A DNA stretch of 64,000 bases from Nitrospirota bacterium (GCA_013388455.1 JACAFF010000001.1:1-64000), one strand, 5' to 3'; shown: positions 25,451-34,249, counted from the first letter of the stretch. A program made the numbers and translations. Notes: a model not told the origin generated them from the letters alone.

Positions 25451-28123
25451 ATGTATTGGCATCAGAAATCAATAGATGAGGTTATTGAAGAATTAAAAAC
25501 ATCCATTGAGGGTCTCTCCTCACAAAAGGCTGCAGAGCGTCTTAAAAAATATGGTCCCAATGAATTAAAAGAAAAAAAGAAAAAGACCCATCTCATGATG
25601 TTACTCGATCAATTCAAGGACTTTATGATCATTGTCCTTATTGCCGCAGCAATCATTTCTGGAATTATAGGCGAGCCTTCAGATACCATTGCCATCATAG
25701 TAATTGTAATTCTTAATGCCATTATCGGTTTTGTTCAGGAATATCGCGCAGAAAAGGCCATGGCTGCACTTAAAAAATTGGCTGCCCCAAGTGCAACTGT
25801 TATAAGAGATGGAAAACCCTCAGATATACCTGCTTCTAAGCTCGTCCCTGGCGATATTGTATTTTTAGAGGCAGGGAAAATTGTTCCTGCAGATATGAGA
25901 CTTATTGAAGGCATTCAATTAAAGGTTGAAGAGGCAGCCCTTACGGGTGAATCTGTTCCTGTAGAAAAGCATATCGATATTCTTCAAGATGAAATGATTC
26001 CTCTGGGTGACAGAAAAAACATGGTTTATAAAGGAACGGTTATTTCATATGGAAGGGGAAAAGGTGTAGTCGTTGCGACAGGTTTGAACACCGAACTCGG
26101 TAGAATCGCCAAGATGCTTCAAGAGGAAGAAGAGGTGAAAACACCTCTTCAGAAAAGACTGGCAGTGTTTGGGCAGAAACTTGCAGTAGCTGTCCTGATA
26201 ATCTGTGCTTTAATATTTATTATTGGAATCTTTAGAGGAGAATCCCCTCTTTTGATGCTTCTTACAGCTATATCACTTGCCGTTGCTGCAATACCTGAAG
26301 CACTTCCTGCTGTTATCACTATATCTCTTGCTATTGGTGCAAAAAAGATGGTAAAGCAAAATGCCCTCATAAGAAAACTTCCTGCGGTTGAGACCCTTGG
26401 GTCTGTGACTTATATTTGCTCAGATAAGACAGGAACTCTCACGCTAAATAGAATGACAGTAGAAGAGATATATGTGGATGAGGAGCTTATAAAGACAGAA
26501 GGCGAGAAGAAAAAAAATTATGAAGATAAGCAAAAAATCTCAACTTCTCAACCTCTTGCCTTGTTTATGACAGCAATGGCATTAAACAATGATGCATTTT
26601 TAGATAAAGAAGGCAGAGAGATAGGAGACCCAACAGAAACAGCTTTATATAAGATTGCTAAGGAAAAAGGGTTTGATAAAAATGAACTTGAAAAAATTTT
26701 TCCACGCATTGCAGAGATTCCATTTGACTCCAAAAGAAAATGTATGACTACCTTCCACAGTATTAATAAAGAAAAAACTAATCTATCTGACATTATGCAT
26801 GATGCATCTTTTTTTTCCTTTACCAAAGGGGCAGTAGATGTCTTGATCGAAAAAGCTGACAATATTTTGACTGCTCAAGGGTTAATCCCAATTGATAAGA
26901 AAAAGATTTCAGAAATTAACGACAAAATGGCTTCTGAAGGGTTACGCGTATTAGGTATAGCTATGAGATATTGGGACAATATACCACAGGATATCTCACC
27001 TGAGAATGTTGAGAAAAATTTTACTATCTTAGGCCTTGTTGGCATGATAGACCCACCAAGAGAAGAGGCAAAAGAGTCCGTAGCCTTGTGCAAAACCGCA
27101 GGAATAAAACCTGTTATGATTACAGGTGACCATCCACTCACAGCAAAAGCGATAGCAGAACGTCTTAAAATTCTTGAGGATGACTCAAGGTCGATCATTA
27201 CAGGTAAAGAGCTTGCTGAACTTCCCATAGAGGAATTTGAAGACCATGTCGAAAAGATTAAGGTCTATGCTAGAGTAGCTCCCGAACAAAAACTGAAGAT
27301 TGTTAAAGCACTCCAGGACAAAGGCCAATTTGTTGCTATGACAGGAGATGGAGTTAATGATGCACCAGCATTAAAAAGAGCAGATATAGGCGTAGCAATG
27401 GGTATTACAGGAACTGATGTTGCAAAAGAAGCTTCGCACATGATACTCCTTGATGACAACTTTGCAACCATTGTGAAAGCTGTAAAAGAAGGCAGAAGGA
27501 TATTTGACAACATCCGTAAGTTTATAAAATATACGATGACAAGTAATTCAGGTGAGATTTGGACTATTTTCCTCGCGCCATTTCTTGGGCTACCAATTCC
27601 TCTTCTGCCAATCCACATCCTGTGGATTAATCTTGTTACAGACGGACTTCCTGGTCTTGCCCTTGCAGCAGAGCCTGCTGAGAAAGAAATAATGAAAAGA
27701 CCACCTCGTCACCCGCAGGAGAGTATATTTGCACACGGCCTTGTTGCACATATCATCTGGGTAGGACTCCTCATGGGATTTGTATCTATATTTACACAGG
27801 CCTGGTCTATAAAGACAGGTCACGCTCACTGGCAGACAATGGTTTTTACAGTACTATGCCTCAGTCAGATGGGACATGTGCTTGCAATTCGTTCTGAAAA
27901 GGAGTCTCTCTTTTCTCAAGGACTCTTTTCTAATAAGCCTTTGTTTGGCGCGTTTATTCTGACCATCTTACTCCAATTGTCGACAATATATATGCCTTTT
28001 CTGAATCCAATATTTAAAACAAAACCTCTAACAATTAATGAATTATTAATATGTTTTGGCTTGTCCTCTATTGTTTTCTTTGCTGTTGAAATAGAAAAAA
28101 GTTGGATAAGGAAGATATATTAA
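25451..28123 (+). CDS. P-type cation ATPase (Ca2+/Mn2+ type, PMR1/SERCA-like)
   Basis: Membrane pump of 890 residues with an N-terminal cation-ATPase domain, actuator TGES (about residue 164), the phosphorylated Asp in SDKTGTLTLNRM (D325), the P-domain MTGDGVNDAPALKRA and about ten membrane helices including AAIPEALPAVITISLA (PEAL in M4, a Ca2+/Mn2+ site pattern of type II pumps). Location behind a Mn2+ riboswitch supports manganese (or calcium) export from the cytoplasm. The ATG is 490 bases beyond the riboswitch, the gap being filled by the htpX wreck and a repeat. Ion choice is inference from family and riboswitch. Confidence 0.9.
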   Translation: MYWHQKSIDEVIEELKTSIEGLSSQKAAERLKKYGPNELKEKKKKTHLMMLLDQFKDFMIIVLIAAAIISGIIGEPSDTIAIIVIVILNAIIGFVQEYRAEKAMAALKKLAAPSATVIRDGKPSDIPASKLVPGDIVFLEAGKIVPADMRLIEGIQLKVEEAALTGESVPVEKHIDILQDEMIPLGDRKNMVYKGTVISYGRGKGVVVATGLNTELGRIAKMLQEEEEVKTPLQKRLAVFGQKLAVAVLIICALIFIIGIFRGESPLLMLLTAISLAVAAIPEALPAVITISLAIGAKKMVKQNALIRKLPAVETLGSVTYICSDKTGTLTLNRMTVEEIYVDEELIKTEGEKKKNYEDKQKISTSQPLALFMTAMALNNDAFLDKEGREIGDPTETALYKIAKEKGFDKNELEKIFPRIAEIPFDSKRKCMTTFHSINKEKTNLSDIMHDASFFSFTKGAVDVLIEKADNILTAQGLIPIDKKKISEINDKMASEGLRVLGIAMRYWDNIPQDISPENVEKNFTILGLVGMIDPPREEAKESVALCKTAGIKPVMITGDHPLTAKAIAERLKILEDDSRSIITGKELAELPIEEFEDHVEKIKVYARVAPEQKLKIVKALQDKGQFVAMTGDGVNDAPALKRADIGVAMGITGTDVAKEASHMILLDDNFATIVKAVKEGRRIFDNIRKFIKYTMTSNSGEIWTIFLAPFLGLPIPLLPIHILWINLVTDGLPGLALAAEPAEKEIMKRPPRHPQESIFAHGLVAHIIWVGLLMGFVSIFTQAWSIKTGHAHWQTMVFTVLCLSQMGHVLAIRSEKESLFSQGLFSNKPLFGAFILTILLQLSTIYMPFLNPIFKTKPLTINELLICFGLSSIVFFAVEIEKSWIRKIY

Positions 28124-28410
28124 GAAGACTTTTTAAATAAAGCATCAAGTTTTTTCATAGCCTCTTCTTTTTCTTGCGATAAAGATATTGATGAAGATTC
28201 TCTAAAAATAAAATAGTCACAGAAGTTTGCCTTGTCCCTTGTTCTCTGAAATTCAGCCTTTGGTTCAATGCATTTATTGTGGCTTTTTTCCGAATAGAAT
28301 TTGCAATTTAGACAGACATGAAGATCACTTCCGCAAGTTGGACATATAGACTTCCTTGAAAAATATTTATCTATTTCGACTTTTTTGCCACAGAAAGCAC
28401 ATATTTTCAT
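28120..28410 (-). CDS. Small zinc-ribbon protein of unknown function
   Basis: 96 residues with three cysteine pairs (CAFCGKK, CPTCGSDLHVCLNC) plus later Cys in HNKCIEP and NFCDYF, then a charged helical tail. Probably binds zinc. Similar short proteins are found in anaerobic bacteria without known role; I do not recognise a specific family function. Its stop overlaps that of the convergent P-type ATPase by four bases. Confidence 0.75.
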   Translation of the reverse strand: MKICAFCGKKVEIDKYFSRKSICPTCGSDLHVCLNCKFYSEKSHNKCIEPKAEFQRTRDKANFCDYFIFRESSSISLSQEKEEAMKKLDALFKKSS

Positions 28411-28459
28411 ATGTTTCTTATTTGCTCCAAATTAGTTTGTTAATATATCGAACAGATTC

Positions 28460-28744
28460 TTATTTTATCTTCTTGATAAAATCCTCTATTGGTAAAGCTG
28501 CAAGAGTGAGAAGTTGGACAGATCCACGTGCTCCGAGTTCAACAGACATTTTCATAATAGTAGAATTATCAGGGGCTTCAACAATATTAACAAAATCATA
28601 CGGACCAAGAACTGCATATTGCTTTATTACCTTTACTCCCATCTTTTCTATTTCTTTGTTGACCTCGAGAATCCTCTTTGGATTCTCTTTTATTGTTTTA
28701 CGCCCTTCGTCAGTCAATGTGCTTAATATAACGTAGTATGCCAT
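28460..28744 (-). CDS. GYD domain protein
   Basis: 94-residue ferredoxin-fold protein of the GYD family: YYVILSTLTDEGRKTIKENP, GVKVIKQYAVLGPYDFVNIVEAP and the MSVELGARGSVQLLTLAA strand-helix end. The name motif reads GPYD here. No biochemical role is established. A ribosome site (GAAAGGAG) lies just upstream of ATG 28744. Confidence 0.88.
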   Translation of the reverse strand: MAYYVILSTLTDEGRKTIKENPKRILEVNKEIEKMGVKVIKQYAVLGPYDFVNIVEAPDNSTIMKMSVELGARGSVQLLTLAALPIEDFIKKIK

Positions 28745-28877
28745 TTCCTAACTCCTTTCATTATAAATCATTATGAATTGAAATTTATTTCAATCTAAAC
28801 CTGTGCATACATTTATAGACAATTATATTAATTTTGTCAAATTGACATTTTAATGAAAGCTTTGTTTAAATTATAAA

Positions 28878-29708
28878 ATGTGGGATTATACAGATAAAGT
28901 TAAGGAATTTTTCTTGAATCCAAAGAATATCGGAGAAATAGATAATCCTGATGCAGTTGGTGAAGTTGGAAGTATTATATGCGGTGATGCATTGAGGTTG
29001 ACACTCAAAGTAGATAAAGAGACGAATAGGATTATTGATGCAAGATTCCAGACATTCGGTTGTGCAAGTGCAATAGCAAGCTCATCAGCACTCACAGAAC
29101 TAATTAAAGGAAAAACACTCGATGAGGCTCTTCAGATATCAAATCAAGACATTGCTGATTTTCTCGGAGGCCTTCCAAAAGAAAAGATGCATTGCTCTGT
29201 TATGGGGAGAGAGGCTCTTGAAGCTGCGATAAATAATTATAAGGGGATCCCAACTGTAGTTGAGGAAGAGGGAAGAGTTGTCTGTCAGTGTTTTAATGTA
29301 ACTGAAGAAAAAATAAGAAAAGTGGCAATGGAAAATCATCTTACAACTGTTGATGATATAACAAATTATACAAAAGCTGGTGGTGGTTGTGGTGAATGCA
29401 AGAGTGAAATCGAAGCAATACTCAGGGATATATGGTTAATTAAAAAACCCGAGAAATTGACAAAACAAAAAAAGCTTACCAATTTACAAAAAATTGCACT
29501 TATACAGGAGATCATTGAAAAAGAAATCAGACCAGCATTGCAGTCCGATGGAGGCGATATAGAAATTATAGATATAGAAGGTAATAAAGTTGTTATTGCC
29601 ATGCGTGGAATGTGCACAGGTTGTGTTATGTCAGGTGTTACCATAGATAGCATACAGAATAAGCTAAGAGAATTCGTAGGTGAGGAGATAACAGTCGAAG
29701 TCCAGTGA
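28878..29708 (+). CDS. nifU: NifU-type iron-sulfur cluster scaffold
   Basis: Full three-domain NifU of 276 residues. IscU-like domain with Cys in IICGDALRL, FGCASAIASSSALTE and KMHCSVMG; BFD-type 2Fe-2S domain with CQCFNVTEEKIR and GGGCGECK; C-terminal Nfu domain with MRGMCTGCVMSG. It assembles Fe-S clusters with sulfur supplied by the cysteine desulfurase encoded next, whose start overlaps by four bases. No nitrogenase genes are visible, so here it may serve as the general scaffold, as in several anaerobes. Confidence 0.93.
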   Translation: MWDYTDKVKEFFLNPKNIGEIDNPDAVGEVGSIICGDALRLTLKVDKETNRIIDARFQTFGCASAIASSSALTELIKGKTLDEALQISNQDIADFLGGLPKEKMHCSVMGREALEAAINNYKGIPTVVEEEGRVVCQCFNVTEEKIRKVAMENHLTTVDDITNYTKAGGGCGECKSEIEAILRDIWLIKKPEKLTKQKKLTNLQKIALIQEIIEKEIRPALQSDGGDIEIIDIEGNKVVIAMRGMCTGCVMSGVTIDSIQNKLREFVGEEITVEVQ

Positions 29709-30880
29709 ATACCATATATCTTGATAATAATGCTACAACAAAGGTCGCCCCTGAAGTAATCGAAGAAATGATTCCTTATTTGAGTATTTTTTATGGGAAC
29801 CCATCGAGTATGCACACATTCGGAGGGCAACTTCTGAAAAAAATAGAAGAAGCAAGGGAGAAAGTAGCACTGCTTATAGGAGCTGACCCTGAGGAGATAA
29901 TATTTACAAGCGGTGGGACAGAAAGTGATAACACAGCTATATTTAGTGCTGCCGAATTATATCCAACAAAAAAGCACATAATTACTACCCGAGTAGAACA
30001 TCCTGCAGTAAGAAATTTTTGTAAACACCTTGCACGCAGGGGTTACAGAATAACTTTTCTGCCTGTTAACAATCAGGGTCAGCTGAATATAGATGATCTT
30101 TTGAAAGCTATAGATGATGATACCTTGCTTGTATCAGTTATGTTCGCTAACAATGAAGTGGGAAATATTTTTCCTATTCAAGAAATAGGTGAAATACTTC
30201 GAGAGAGACATATATTATTTCATACCGATGCTGTCCAGGCTGTAGGAAAGATTCCGATAGACCTCAAAAAACTACCTGTAGACATGCTATCTCTTTCAGG
30301 ACATAAATTGCATGCACCAAAAGGTATAGGCGTACTGTATATCAGAAAAGGAACACGGTTCTTTCCATACATTAGAGGTGGACATCAGGAAAAAGGAAGA
30401 AGGGCTGGTACCGAGAATGTCCCATCAATAATTGGACTTGGAAAAGCATGTGAACTTGCTATACAGAACATTAATATTGAGTATAATTATATTTCAAAAC
30501 TTCGTGATAAGCTTGAAACATCTCTTATCAAACTATGCCCAGATGTAAGGATAAACGGAGATCCTCAGAATAGATTGCCAAACACAACAAACCTGAGTTT
30601 TGAATATATTGAGGGAGAAGCGATACTTCTAAGGATGAACGAATATGGCATATGTGCTTCTTCTGGATCAGCATGCACTTCTGGTTCTCTCGAACCTTCT
30701 CATGTATTGAGGGCGATGGGGGTGCCTTTTACCGCAATTCACGGATCAATAAGATTCTCATTGAGCAGATATAATACTGAAGAAGAGATTGATAAGGTTA
30801 TAGAAATATTACCAGGTATAGTTAACGATCTTAGACTGCTTTCTCCATTTGGTAGAGATAGACTCATAAGAAAACACTAA
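29705..30880 (+). CDS. nifS: Cysteine desulfurase (NifS/IscS)
   Basis: PLP enzyme of 391 residues converting cysteine to alanine with persulfide transfer. Starts YLDNNATTKVAPEV; PLP Lys in SLSGHKLHAPKG; the mobile catalytic Cys loop is ASSGSACTSGSLEPSHVL. GTG start at 29705 overlaps the nifU stop (GTGA), so the two are coupled. The loop and length place it in the NifS/IscS class I group. Confidence 0.94.
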   Translation: MNTIYLDNNATTKVAPEVIEEMIPYLSIFYGNPSSMHTFGGQLLKKIEEAREKVALLIGADPEEIIFTSGGTESDNTAIFSAAELYPTKKHIITTRVEHPAVRNFCKHLARRGYRITFLPVNNQGQLNIDDLLKAIDDDTLLVSVMFANNEVGNIFPIQEIGEILRERHILFHTDAVQAVGKIPIDLKKLPVDMLSLSGHKLHAPKGIGVLYIRKGTRFFPYIRGGHQEKGRRAGTENVPSIIGLGKACELAIQNINIEYNYISKLRDKLETSLIKLCPDVRINGDPQNRLPNTTNLSFEYIEGEAILLRMNEYGICASSGSACTSGSLEPSHVLRAMGVPFTAIHGSIRFSLSRYNTEEEIDKVIEILPGIVNDLRLLSPFGRDRLIRKH

Positions 30881-30993
30881 AATCATAAATTATAATTTAA
30901 GAACATTTTTATACAATATGAATTATGAGCTTAAATTTTTGCTTTTAGATTAAATTATTAGTAGAAATATAATGTACAATTTCTGTTTATGCA

Positions 30994-31023
30994 TTGACAT
31001 ATTTTACTATCTTTTATTATTTT
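30994..31023 (+). promoter_or_regulatory. Sigma-70-type promoter upstream of the tonB leader
   Basis: Perfect TTGACA (30994-30999), 18-base spacer and TATTTT (31018-31023). Initiation near 31030 would make a leader ending at the hairpin and T tract near 31149. Confidence 0.5.
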
Positions 31024-31152
31024 AATTAAAACACAATCAAAATATATTGAACATAAAGTTCAGATTGTAATAAAACTTTTAGGAAGAAAAGGAACTTTAA
31101 GCCACGAAGGCTGAAGATGTCTTGAAGGCATTGCTTTCGCGGCTTTTTTATT
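31024..31152 (+). ncRNA. Structured leader or small RNA with terminator upstream of tonB
   Basis: A predicted hairpin ACAATC/GATTGT with inner GAAC/GTTC (about 31030-31070) is followed by AAGCCACGAA pairing with TTCGCGGCTT and then six T (about 31100-31149). AGCC-ACGAA-GGCT forms a small alternative hairpin that would exclude the terminator. This layout suggests a small RNA or an attenuator of the tonB operon. It does not match any riboswitch class I know. Pairing was done by eye. Confidence 0.45.
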
Positions 31153-31165
31153 TTCTGGAAAGTTT

Positions 31166-31223
31166 AATCAAGCCGAATAATGCAGACATTACTCAAAAAT
31201 TTATTTAACGCGATAATTTTATT
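31166..31223 (-). repeat. TTAACCC-ended repeat, copy E (one diverged arm)
   Basis: AATAATGCAGACATTACTCA followed by AAAATTTATTTAACGCGAT matches the right arm of copy B in reverse complement over about 45 bases, with several differences. The terminal TTAACCC is degraded to TCAAGCC. The other arm is missing. Confidence 0.65.
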
Positions 31224-31237
31224 TAGAAAGATATTTA

Positions 31238-31936
31238 TTGGAAATGTATAAAAAAATTCATAGTAAATCATCTTTAAACGTACACCATGGTTTATTTTTA
31301 TCATTATTTATTCATGTGTTGATTTTTTTGATACCAGTTTCATTGATTGTGAAAAAGCATATACAGGAAATTGAATTGTTTGTCACAATTGAAGATGCAT
31401 ATGAACGACAAGATCAGGTATTAAAAAGACAAGTGATTAAGAAACTGATTGTAGAAAAGAAAATGGAACCTGAAATAGTAAAAGAAATTATCAAACCTAT
31501 TGATATTCCAATTCCTGAGGATAAAAAAATTGAAATTGTCGAGCCGGCCAAGGAGATTGTGAACCTAAAGCCAATGGTGCAAGCTGAATCAAAACAAATA
31601 CATGTTGAACAAATTACACCTGTTTATGGTCAACCTGAAACGATTGATACTGAATTTGGATCTGCAGAGGCTCCATCGTTTCTGCACAAGGAAATGCCAG
31701 TTTATCCACTTCTCGCAAAGAAGCTCGGAAAAGAGGGAAAAGTTGTTCTAAGACTTACAATTGATGAAAGAGGTAGTCTACTGAAAGTAGAAGTTGTAGA
31801 TAAAGCTGGCTATGGTTTTACTGAGTCTGCTGTGAATGCGATAAAAAAGTCAACATTTCTACCGGCAAAAAAAGACGGCAAACCAGTATCATCGAGGGTT
31901 ATATTACCAATTAGATTTACTCTCAGGAGGGACTAA
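31238..31936 (+). CDS. tonB: TonB family energy transducer
   Basis: 232-residue protein with one N-terminal membrane helix (about 20-40), a charged/proline spacer (IKPIDIPIPEDKK and similar) and a C-terminal TonB domain (PVYPLLAKKLGKEGKVVLRL to SRVILPIRFTLRRD). It couples the inner-membrane proton gradient to outer-membrane transport with ExbB and ExbD encoded next, stops and starts overlapping. A TTG at 31238 or ATG at 31244 can start; AGAAAG upstream fits the TTG better. No TonB-dependent receptor is in view. Confidence 0.87.
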   Translation: MEMYKKIHSKSSLNVHHGLFLSLFIHVLIFLIPVSLIVKKHIQEIELFVTIEDAYERQDQVLKRQVIKKLIVEKKMEPEIVKEIIKPIDIPIPEDKKIEIVEPAKEIVNLKPMVQAESKQIHVEQITPVYGQPETIDTEFGSAEAPSFLHKEMPVYPLLAKKLGKEGKVVLRLTIDERGSLLKVEVVDKAGYGFTESAVNAIKKSTFLPAKKDGKPVSSRVILPIRFTLRRD

Positions 31937-32478
31937 TGATAGATTTTTTCTTAAAAGGCGGTTTATTAATGTATCCGATCCTGCTATGTTCTCTAACAGG
32001 GCTTACAATTTTAATAAATAAGTTTATTCAGTATAAAAGAATATTAAAAAGTGTCGGAAGGCCTCTACAAGAAATCTTAAAAGAACATTCTGATATTTTA
32101 GACCCTTTAGTAAAAGGGATTGAAAATGGTTATAACGAACAGGAGCTTTCTGTTACAGGTACAAAACAAATAAGAGAAATCGAGAAAGGATTGAGCTGGC
32201 TTGCACTTATTGCAACTATTGCACCACTTCTTGGCCTTACAGGGACAGTCACAGGGATGATTAAAGCTTTCATGGTGATTGCTGAAAGTTCAAGCGTAAA
32301 CCCTTCAATGCTTGCTGGAGGCATCTGGGAGGCGCTTATTACCACTGCTGCCGGTTTACTCGTTGCAATCCCAATTCATATTGGGCATCACTATCTCGAA
32401 AAACAGGCAGATGACATTGCTTTTATTTTGAAGGAGATTACAATTAGCCTTTATATGAAAAAGAGAAATGGATTTTAA
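31936..32478 (+). CDS. exbB: ExbB/TolQ/MotA proton channel protein
   Basis: 180-residue inner-membrane protein with three helices and the family motif WLALIATIAPLLGLTGTVTGMI, then EALITTAAGLLVAIP. Forms the pentameric proton channel that energises TonB. ATG overlaps the tonB stop (TAATG). Slightly shorter than E. coli ExbB (244). Confidence 0.92.
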   Translation: MIDFFLKGGLLMYPILLCSLTGLTILINKFIQYKRILKSVGRPLQEILKEHSDILDPLVKGIENGYNEQELSVTGTKQIREIEKGLSWLALIATIAPLLGLTGTVTGMIKAFMVIAESSSVNPSMLAGGIWEALITTAAGLLVAIPIHIGHHYLEKQADDIAFILKEITISLYMKKRNGF

Positions 32479-32878
32479 GAGAAGGAGACATAACCATGTT
32501 CATTTGAACATTGCACCACTTGTAGATGTTGTTTTTCTTCTGTTGCTTTTCTTTATGCTCACCTCACATCTGATTCAGGAACCCGCAATCAAAATAAAAC
32601 TCCCTGAATCAAAAACATCAGAAACACAGAATGAGCATTTGAGCACAATCTATATTACTAAAAACGCAGATATATATTTTATGGATAAAAGAGTAGATAT
32701 AGAGAACTTGCAAAGAGCTATTAAAGAATCTACATCTGAGGGAAAAAAGGAGTTTATTCGGATTAAAGTAGATAGAGAGGCAAATGTTGGATTATTAGTG
32801 AGAGTTATAGATGAAGTTAAAATTGCAGATATTACAAACTTCAGTATAGTTACAGAAAAGGGATACAGTGAGAAATGA
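32468..32878 (+). CDS. exbD: ExbD/TolR biopolymer transport protein
   Basis: 136 residues, single N-terminal helix with the critical Asp in LNIAPLVDVVFLLLLFFM, periplasmic C-terminal domain. Works with ExbB (overlap 11 bases) and TonB as the motor complex. Last gene of this operon; copy 1 of the GAGATT repeat follows. Confidence 0.92.
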   Translation: MDFKRRRHNHVHLNIAPLVDVVFLLLLFFMLTSHLIQEPAIKIKLPESKTSETQNEHLSTIYITKNADIYFMDKRVDIENLQRAIKESTSEGKKEFIRIKVDREANVGLLVRVIDEVKIADITNFSIVTEKGYSEK

Positions 32879-32903
32879 AGGTTGGACTTAATAGTATTAA
32901 CAG

Positions 32904-32953
32904 GTAATCTCACTGTAAGAAGCGAGATTACTTCGTTTCACTCGCAATGACGG
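32904..32953 (+). repeat. AATCTC/GAGATT intergenic hairpin repeat, copy 1
   Basis: TAATCTCACTGTAAGAAGCG and AGATTACTTCGTTTCACTCG then CAATGACG: an inverted AATCTC/GAGATT followed by a conserved tail. A second copy is at 52881. The tail CGCAATGACG is common in many bacterial genomes. It may end the tonB operon transcript. Confidence 0.6.
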
Positions 32954-32985
32954 TTTTTATCGCTGGATTTGGGTCATTTCGATAG

Positions 32986-33014
32986 TTGACAAATGAATTA
33001 ATTTATTATAATTT
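32986..33014 (+). promoter_or_regulatory. Strong sigma-70 promoter for rubredoxin
   Basis: TTGACA (32986-32991), a 17-base spacer and TAATTT (33009-33014), followed by AAGGAG (33032) and the ATG at 33046. Leader about 25 bases. Confidence 0.7.
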
Positions 33015-33045
33015 ATTTATTAAATAATATAATAAGGAGAAATTT

Positions 33046-33234
33046 ATGAAAAAATATGTTTGTTCAGCATGTGGTTATGTTTATGATCCTGAAAAAGGCG
33101 ATCCTGACAATGGAATTAAACCTGGCACACCATTTGAGAAATTGCCTGATGAGTGGGTATGTCCTGCCTGTGGCGCTCCTAAATCAATGTTTGTAGAAGA
33201 GGGTTCACCATATAAAGAGTATGGAGTAAGATAA
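33046..33234 (+). CDS. Rubredoxin
   Basis: Small iron protein of 62 residues with the two FeS4 knuckles [15 protein letters not shown] and [13 protein letters not shown]. One-electron carrier to oxygen- or peroxide-reducing proteins or alkane/other reductases in anaerobes. It has its own strong promoter; the glutaredoxin-like gene follows after 11 bases, suggesting joint use in redox defence. Confidence 0.95.
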   Translation: MKKYVCSACGYVYDPEKGDPDNGIKPGTPFEKLPDEWVCPACGAPKSMFVEEGSPYKEYGVR

Positions 33235-33245
33235 AGAAGAAAACA

Positions 33246-33500
33246 ATGCAAAAACCTGTCAGAATTTATACACTAAGCACCTGTGGCCACTGCAAGGCTA
33301 CCAAGAAATTGCTTGACAGATTAGAAATAAAATATGAATTTATCGATGTAGATTTGTTACCTTTTGAGCAGCAGAATGCAGTTCTTGATGATGTTAAAAA
33401 GTATAATCCTCAATGTAGCTTTCCGACAATAATCATTGGTGATGGTGTTATTGTGGGGTATAATGAACAAGAAATCAGATCAGCACTCAGCCTGAAATAA
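33246..33500 (+). CDS. Glutaredoxin-like protein
   Basis: 84-residue thioredoxin fold with active site STCGHCKATKKLL, cis-Pro segment CSFPTIIIGDGVIVGYNEQE. The CGHC motif is thioredoxin-like rather than classical CPYC glutaredoxin. It probably reduces disulfides or is a NrdH/Grx-type donor. Co-transcribed with rubredoxin. Confidence 0.9.
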   Translation: MQKPVRIYTLSTCGHCKATKKLLDRLEIKYEFIDVDLLPFEQQNAVLDDVKKYNPQCSFPTIIIGDGVIVGYNEQEIRSALSLK

Positions 33501-33564
33501 AAAATTTAGAAGCAAAGTCCTTCATAATTAATTTAAAATAGTAAACACAGGCTGAAAGAGAATC

Positions 33565-33831
33565 ATGGAAAGGTTATCCAAAGCAAAGAGAGCTGCTAAA
33601 GCTGGTATAAGACATCTACTTAATGAAACCATCATTGGTATAAAAATAGATAAATCAATTTATACTGCTGAACGTCTTCAGGATGTTCTCGAAGAGATAG
33701 ATAAAACTATTAAAGAATATAATTTAAATGATGATTTTTTAAACGATTATGTTGATGAAGTTTATAGAGCATTATATAATGCAAGGCGCTATCTTGATGC
33801 TGCTGTTATTGCAAAAAAGTATAATCTCTGA
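33565..33831 (+). CDS. Hypothetical helical protein
   Basis: 88 residues, predicted mostly alpha-helical and rich in charged residues (RLQDVLEEIDKTIKEYN, DDFLNDYVDEVYRALYNARR). No cysteines and no membrane segment. I do not recognise the family. It follows glutaredoxin by 64 bases and its stop is two bases before repeat copy C. Codon use is like its neighbours, so probably a real gene. Confidence 0.65.
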   Translation: MERLSKAKRAAKAGIRHLLNETIIGIKIDKSIYTAERLQDVLEEIDKTIKEYNLNDDFLNDYVDEVYRALYNARRYLDAAVIAKKYNL

Positions 33832-33833
33832 GA

Positions 33834-33992
33834 TTAACCCAAATACTGCAGAAATTGTTCGAAAATTTCTCTAACTCAATACACCCACCTTAGTTCCCCC
33901 TTGGCAAGGGAGGAGTTAAAGGTGCACCAAGGTATCGAAAAATAAATTTTCTCACAACATCTGCATTATTCTACGTGTATTTTTCTGGTTAA
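33834..33992 (-). repeat. TTAACCC-ended repeat, copy C (159 bases)
   Basis: Starts TTAACCCAAATACTGCAGAA and ends CTGGTTAA. Both arms match copy B in reverse complement: TTCGAAAATTTCTCTAACTC on the left and AAGGTATCGAAAAATAAATT on the right. The middle differs from B and contains a hairpin around CCCCCTTGGCAAGGGAGG. It abuts the transposase relic. Confidence 0.82.
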
Positions 33993-34249
33993 TGGAAAAA
34001 AAAGAAATGTCGCAACTGTCCCTGTAAAATATCTTTACCATCTTATCAGTTACTTCTATATCAACTTCTTTGCCAATGTATTGAATTTGTCTTTCTTTCA
34101 TCTCTGGAGCTCCCTTCCCATTTTCAATATTTTTGATGACCTTACTTACTGTCTTCCAATCATGTCCCTGTCAATCGTGCAATCTCGCTCTTGCTTTTGC
34201 CAAGTTCTCTTAATGTCTTTATCGTTGTGTACATAGCCACCACTAACAT
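33993..34249 (-). pseudogene. IS21-family IstA transposase fragment (frameshifted)
   Basis: From ATG at 34247-34249, with ribosome site AAGGAGGG, the text runs MLVVAMYTTIKTLRELGKSK, SEIARLTG, then after an extra G (within 34166-34168) HDWKTVSKVIKNIENGKGAP. This is the helix-turn-helix N-terminus of IS21-type IstA. The DDE catalytic domain and istB are missing; the reading ends at repeat copy C. A dead fragment. Confidence 0.7.

Larger units (their letters stand above)
30881..31237. other. Intergenic region with promoter, structured leader and repeat
   Basis: About 355 bases between nifS and tonB holding a TTGACA promoter (30994), a structured transcript ending in a terminator (31024-31152) and a diverged repeat copy (31166-31223). 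No coding potential. Confidence 0.6.

Noticed and set aside
28878-30880. Nitrogen fixation operon
   Set aside because: NifU and NifS alone are present; without nifHDK in view the pair may serve general Fe-S assembly.
31100-31150. c-di-GMP (GEMM) or fluoride riboswitch before tonB
   Set aside because: GCCACGAAGGCTGAAGATG superficially resembles parts of these aptamers, but the required conserved cores are missing.
33840-33990. CRISPR array
   Set aside because: The repeats here are one inverted element with two arms, not regularly spaced direct repeats; no cas genes are present anywhere in the window.
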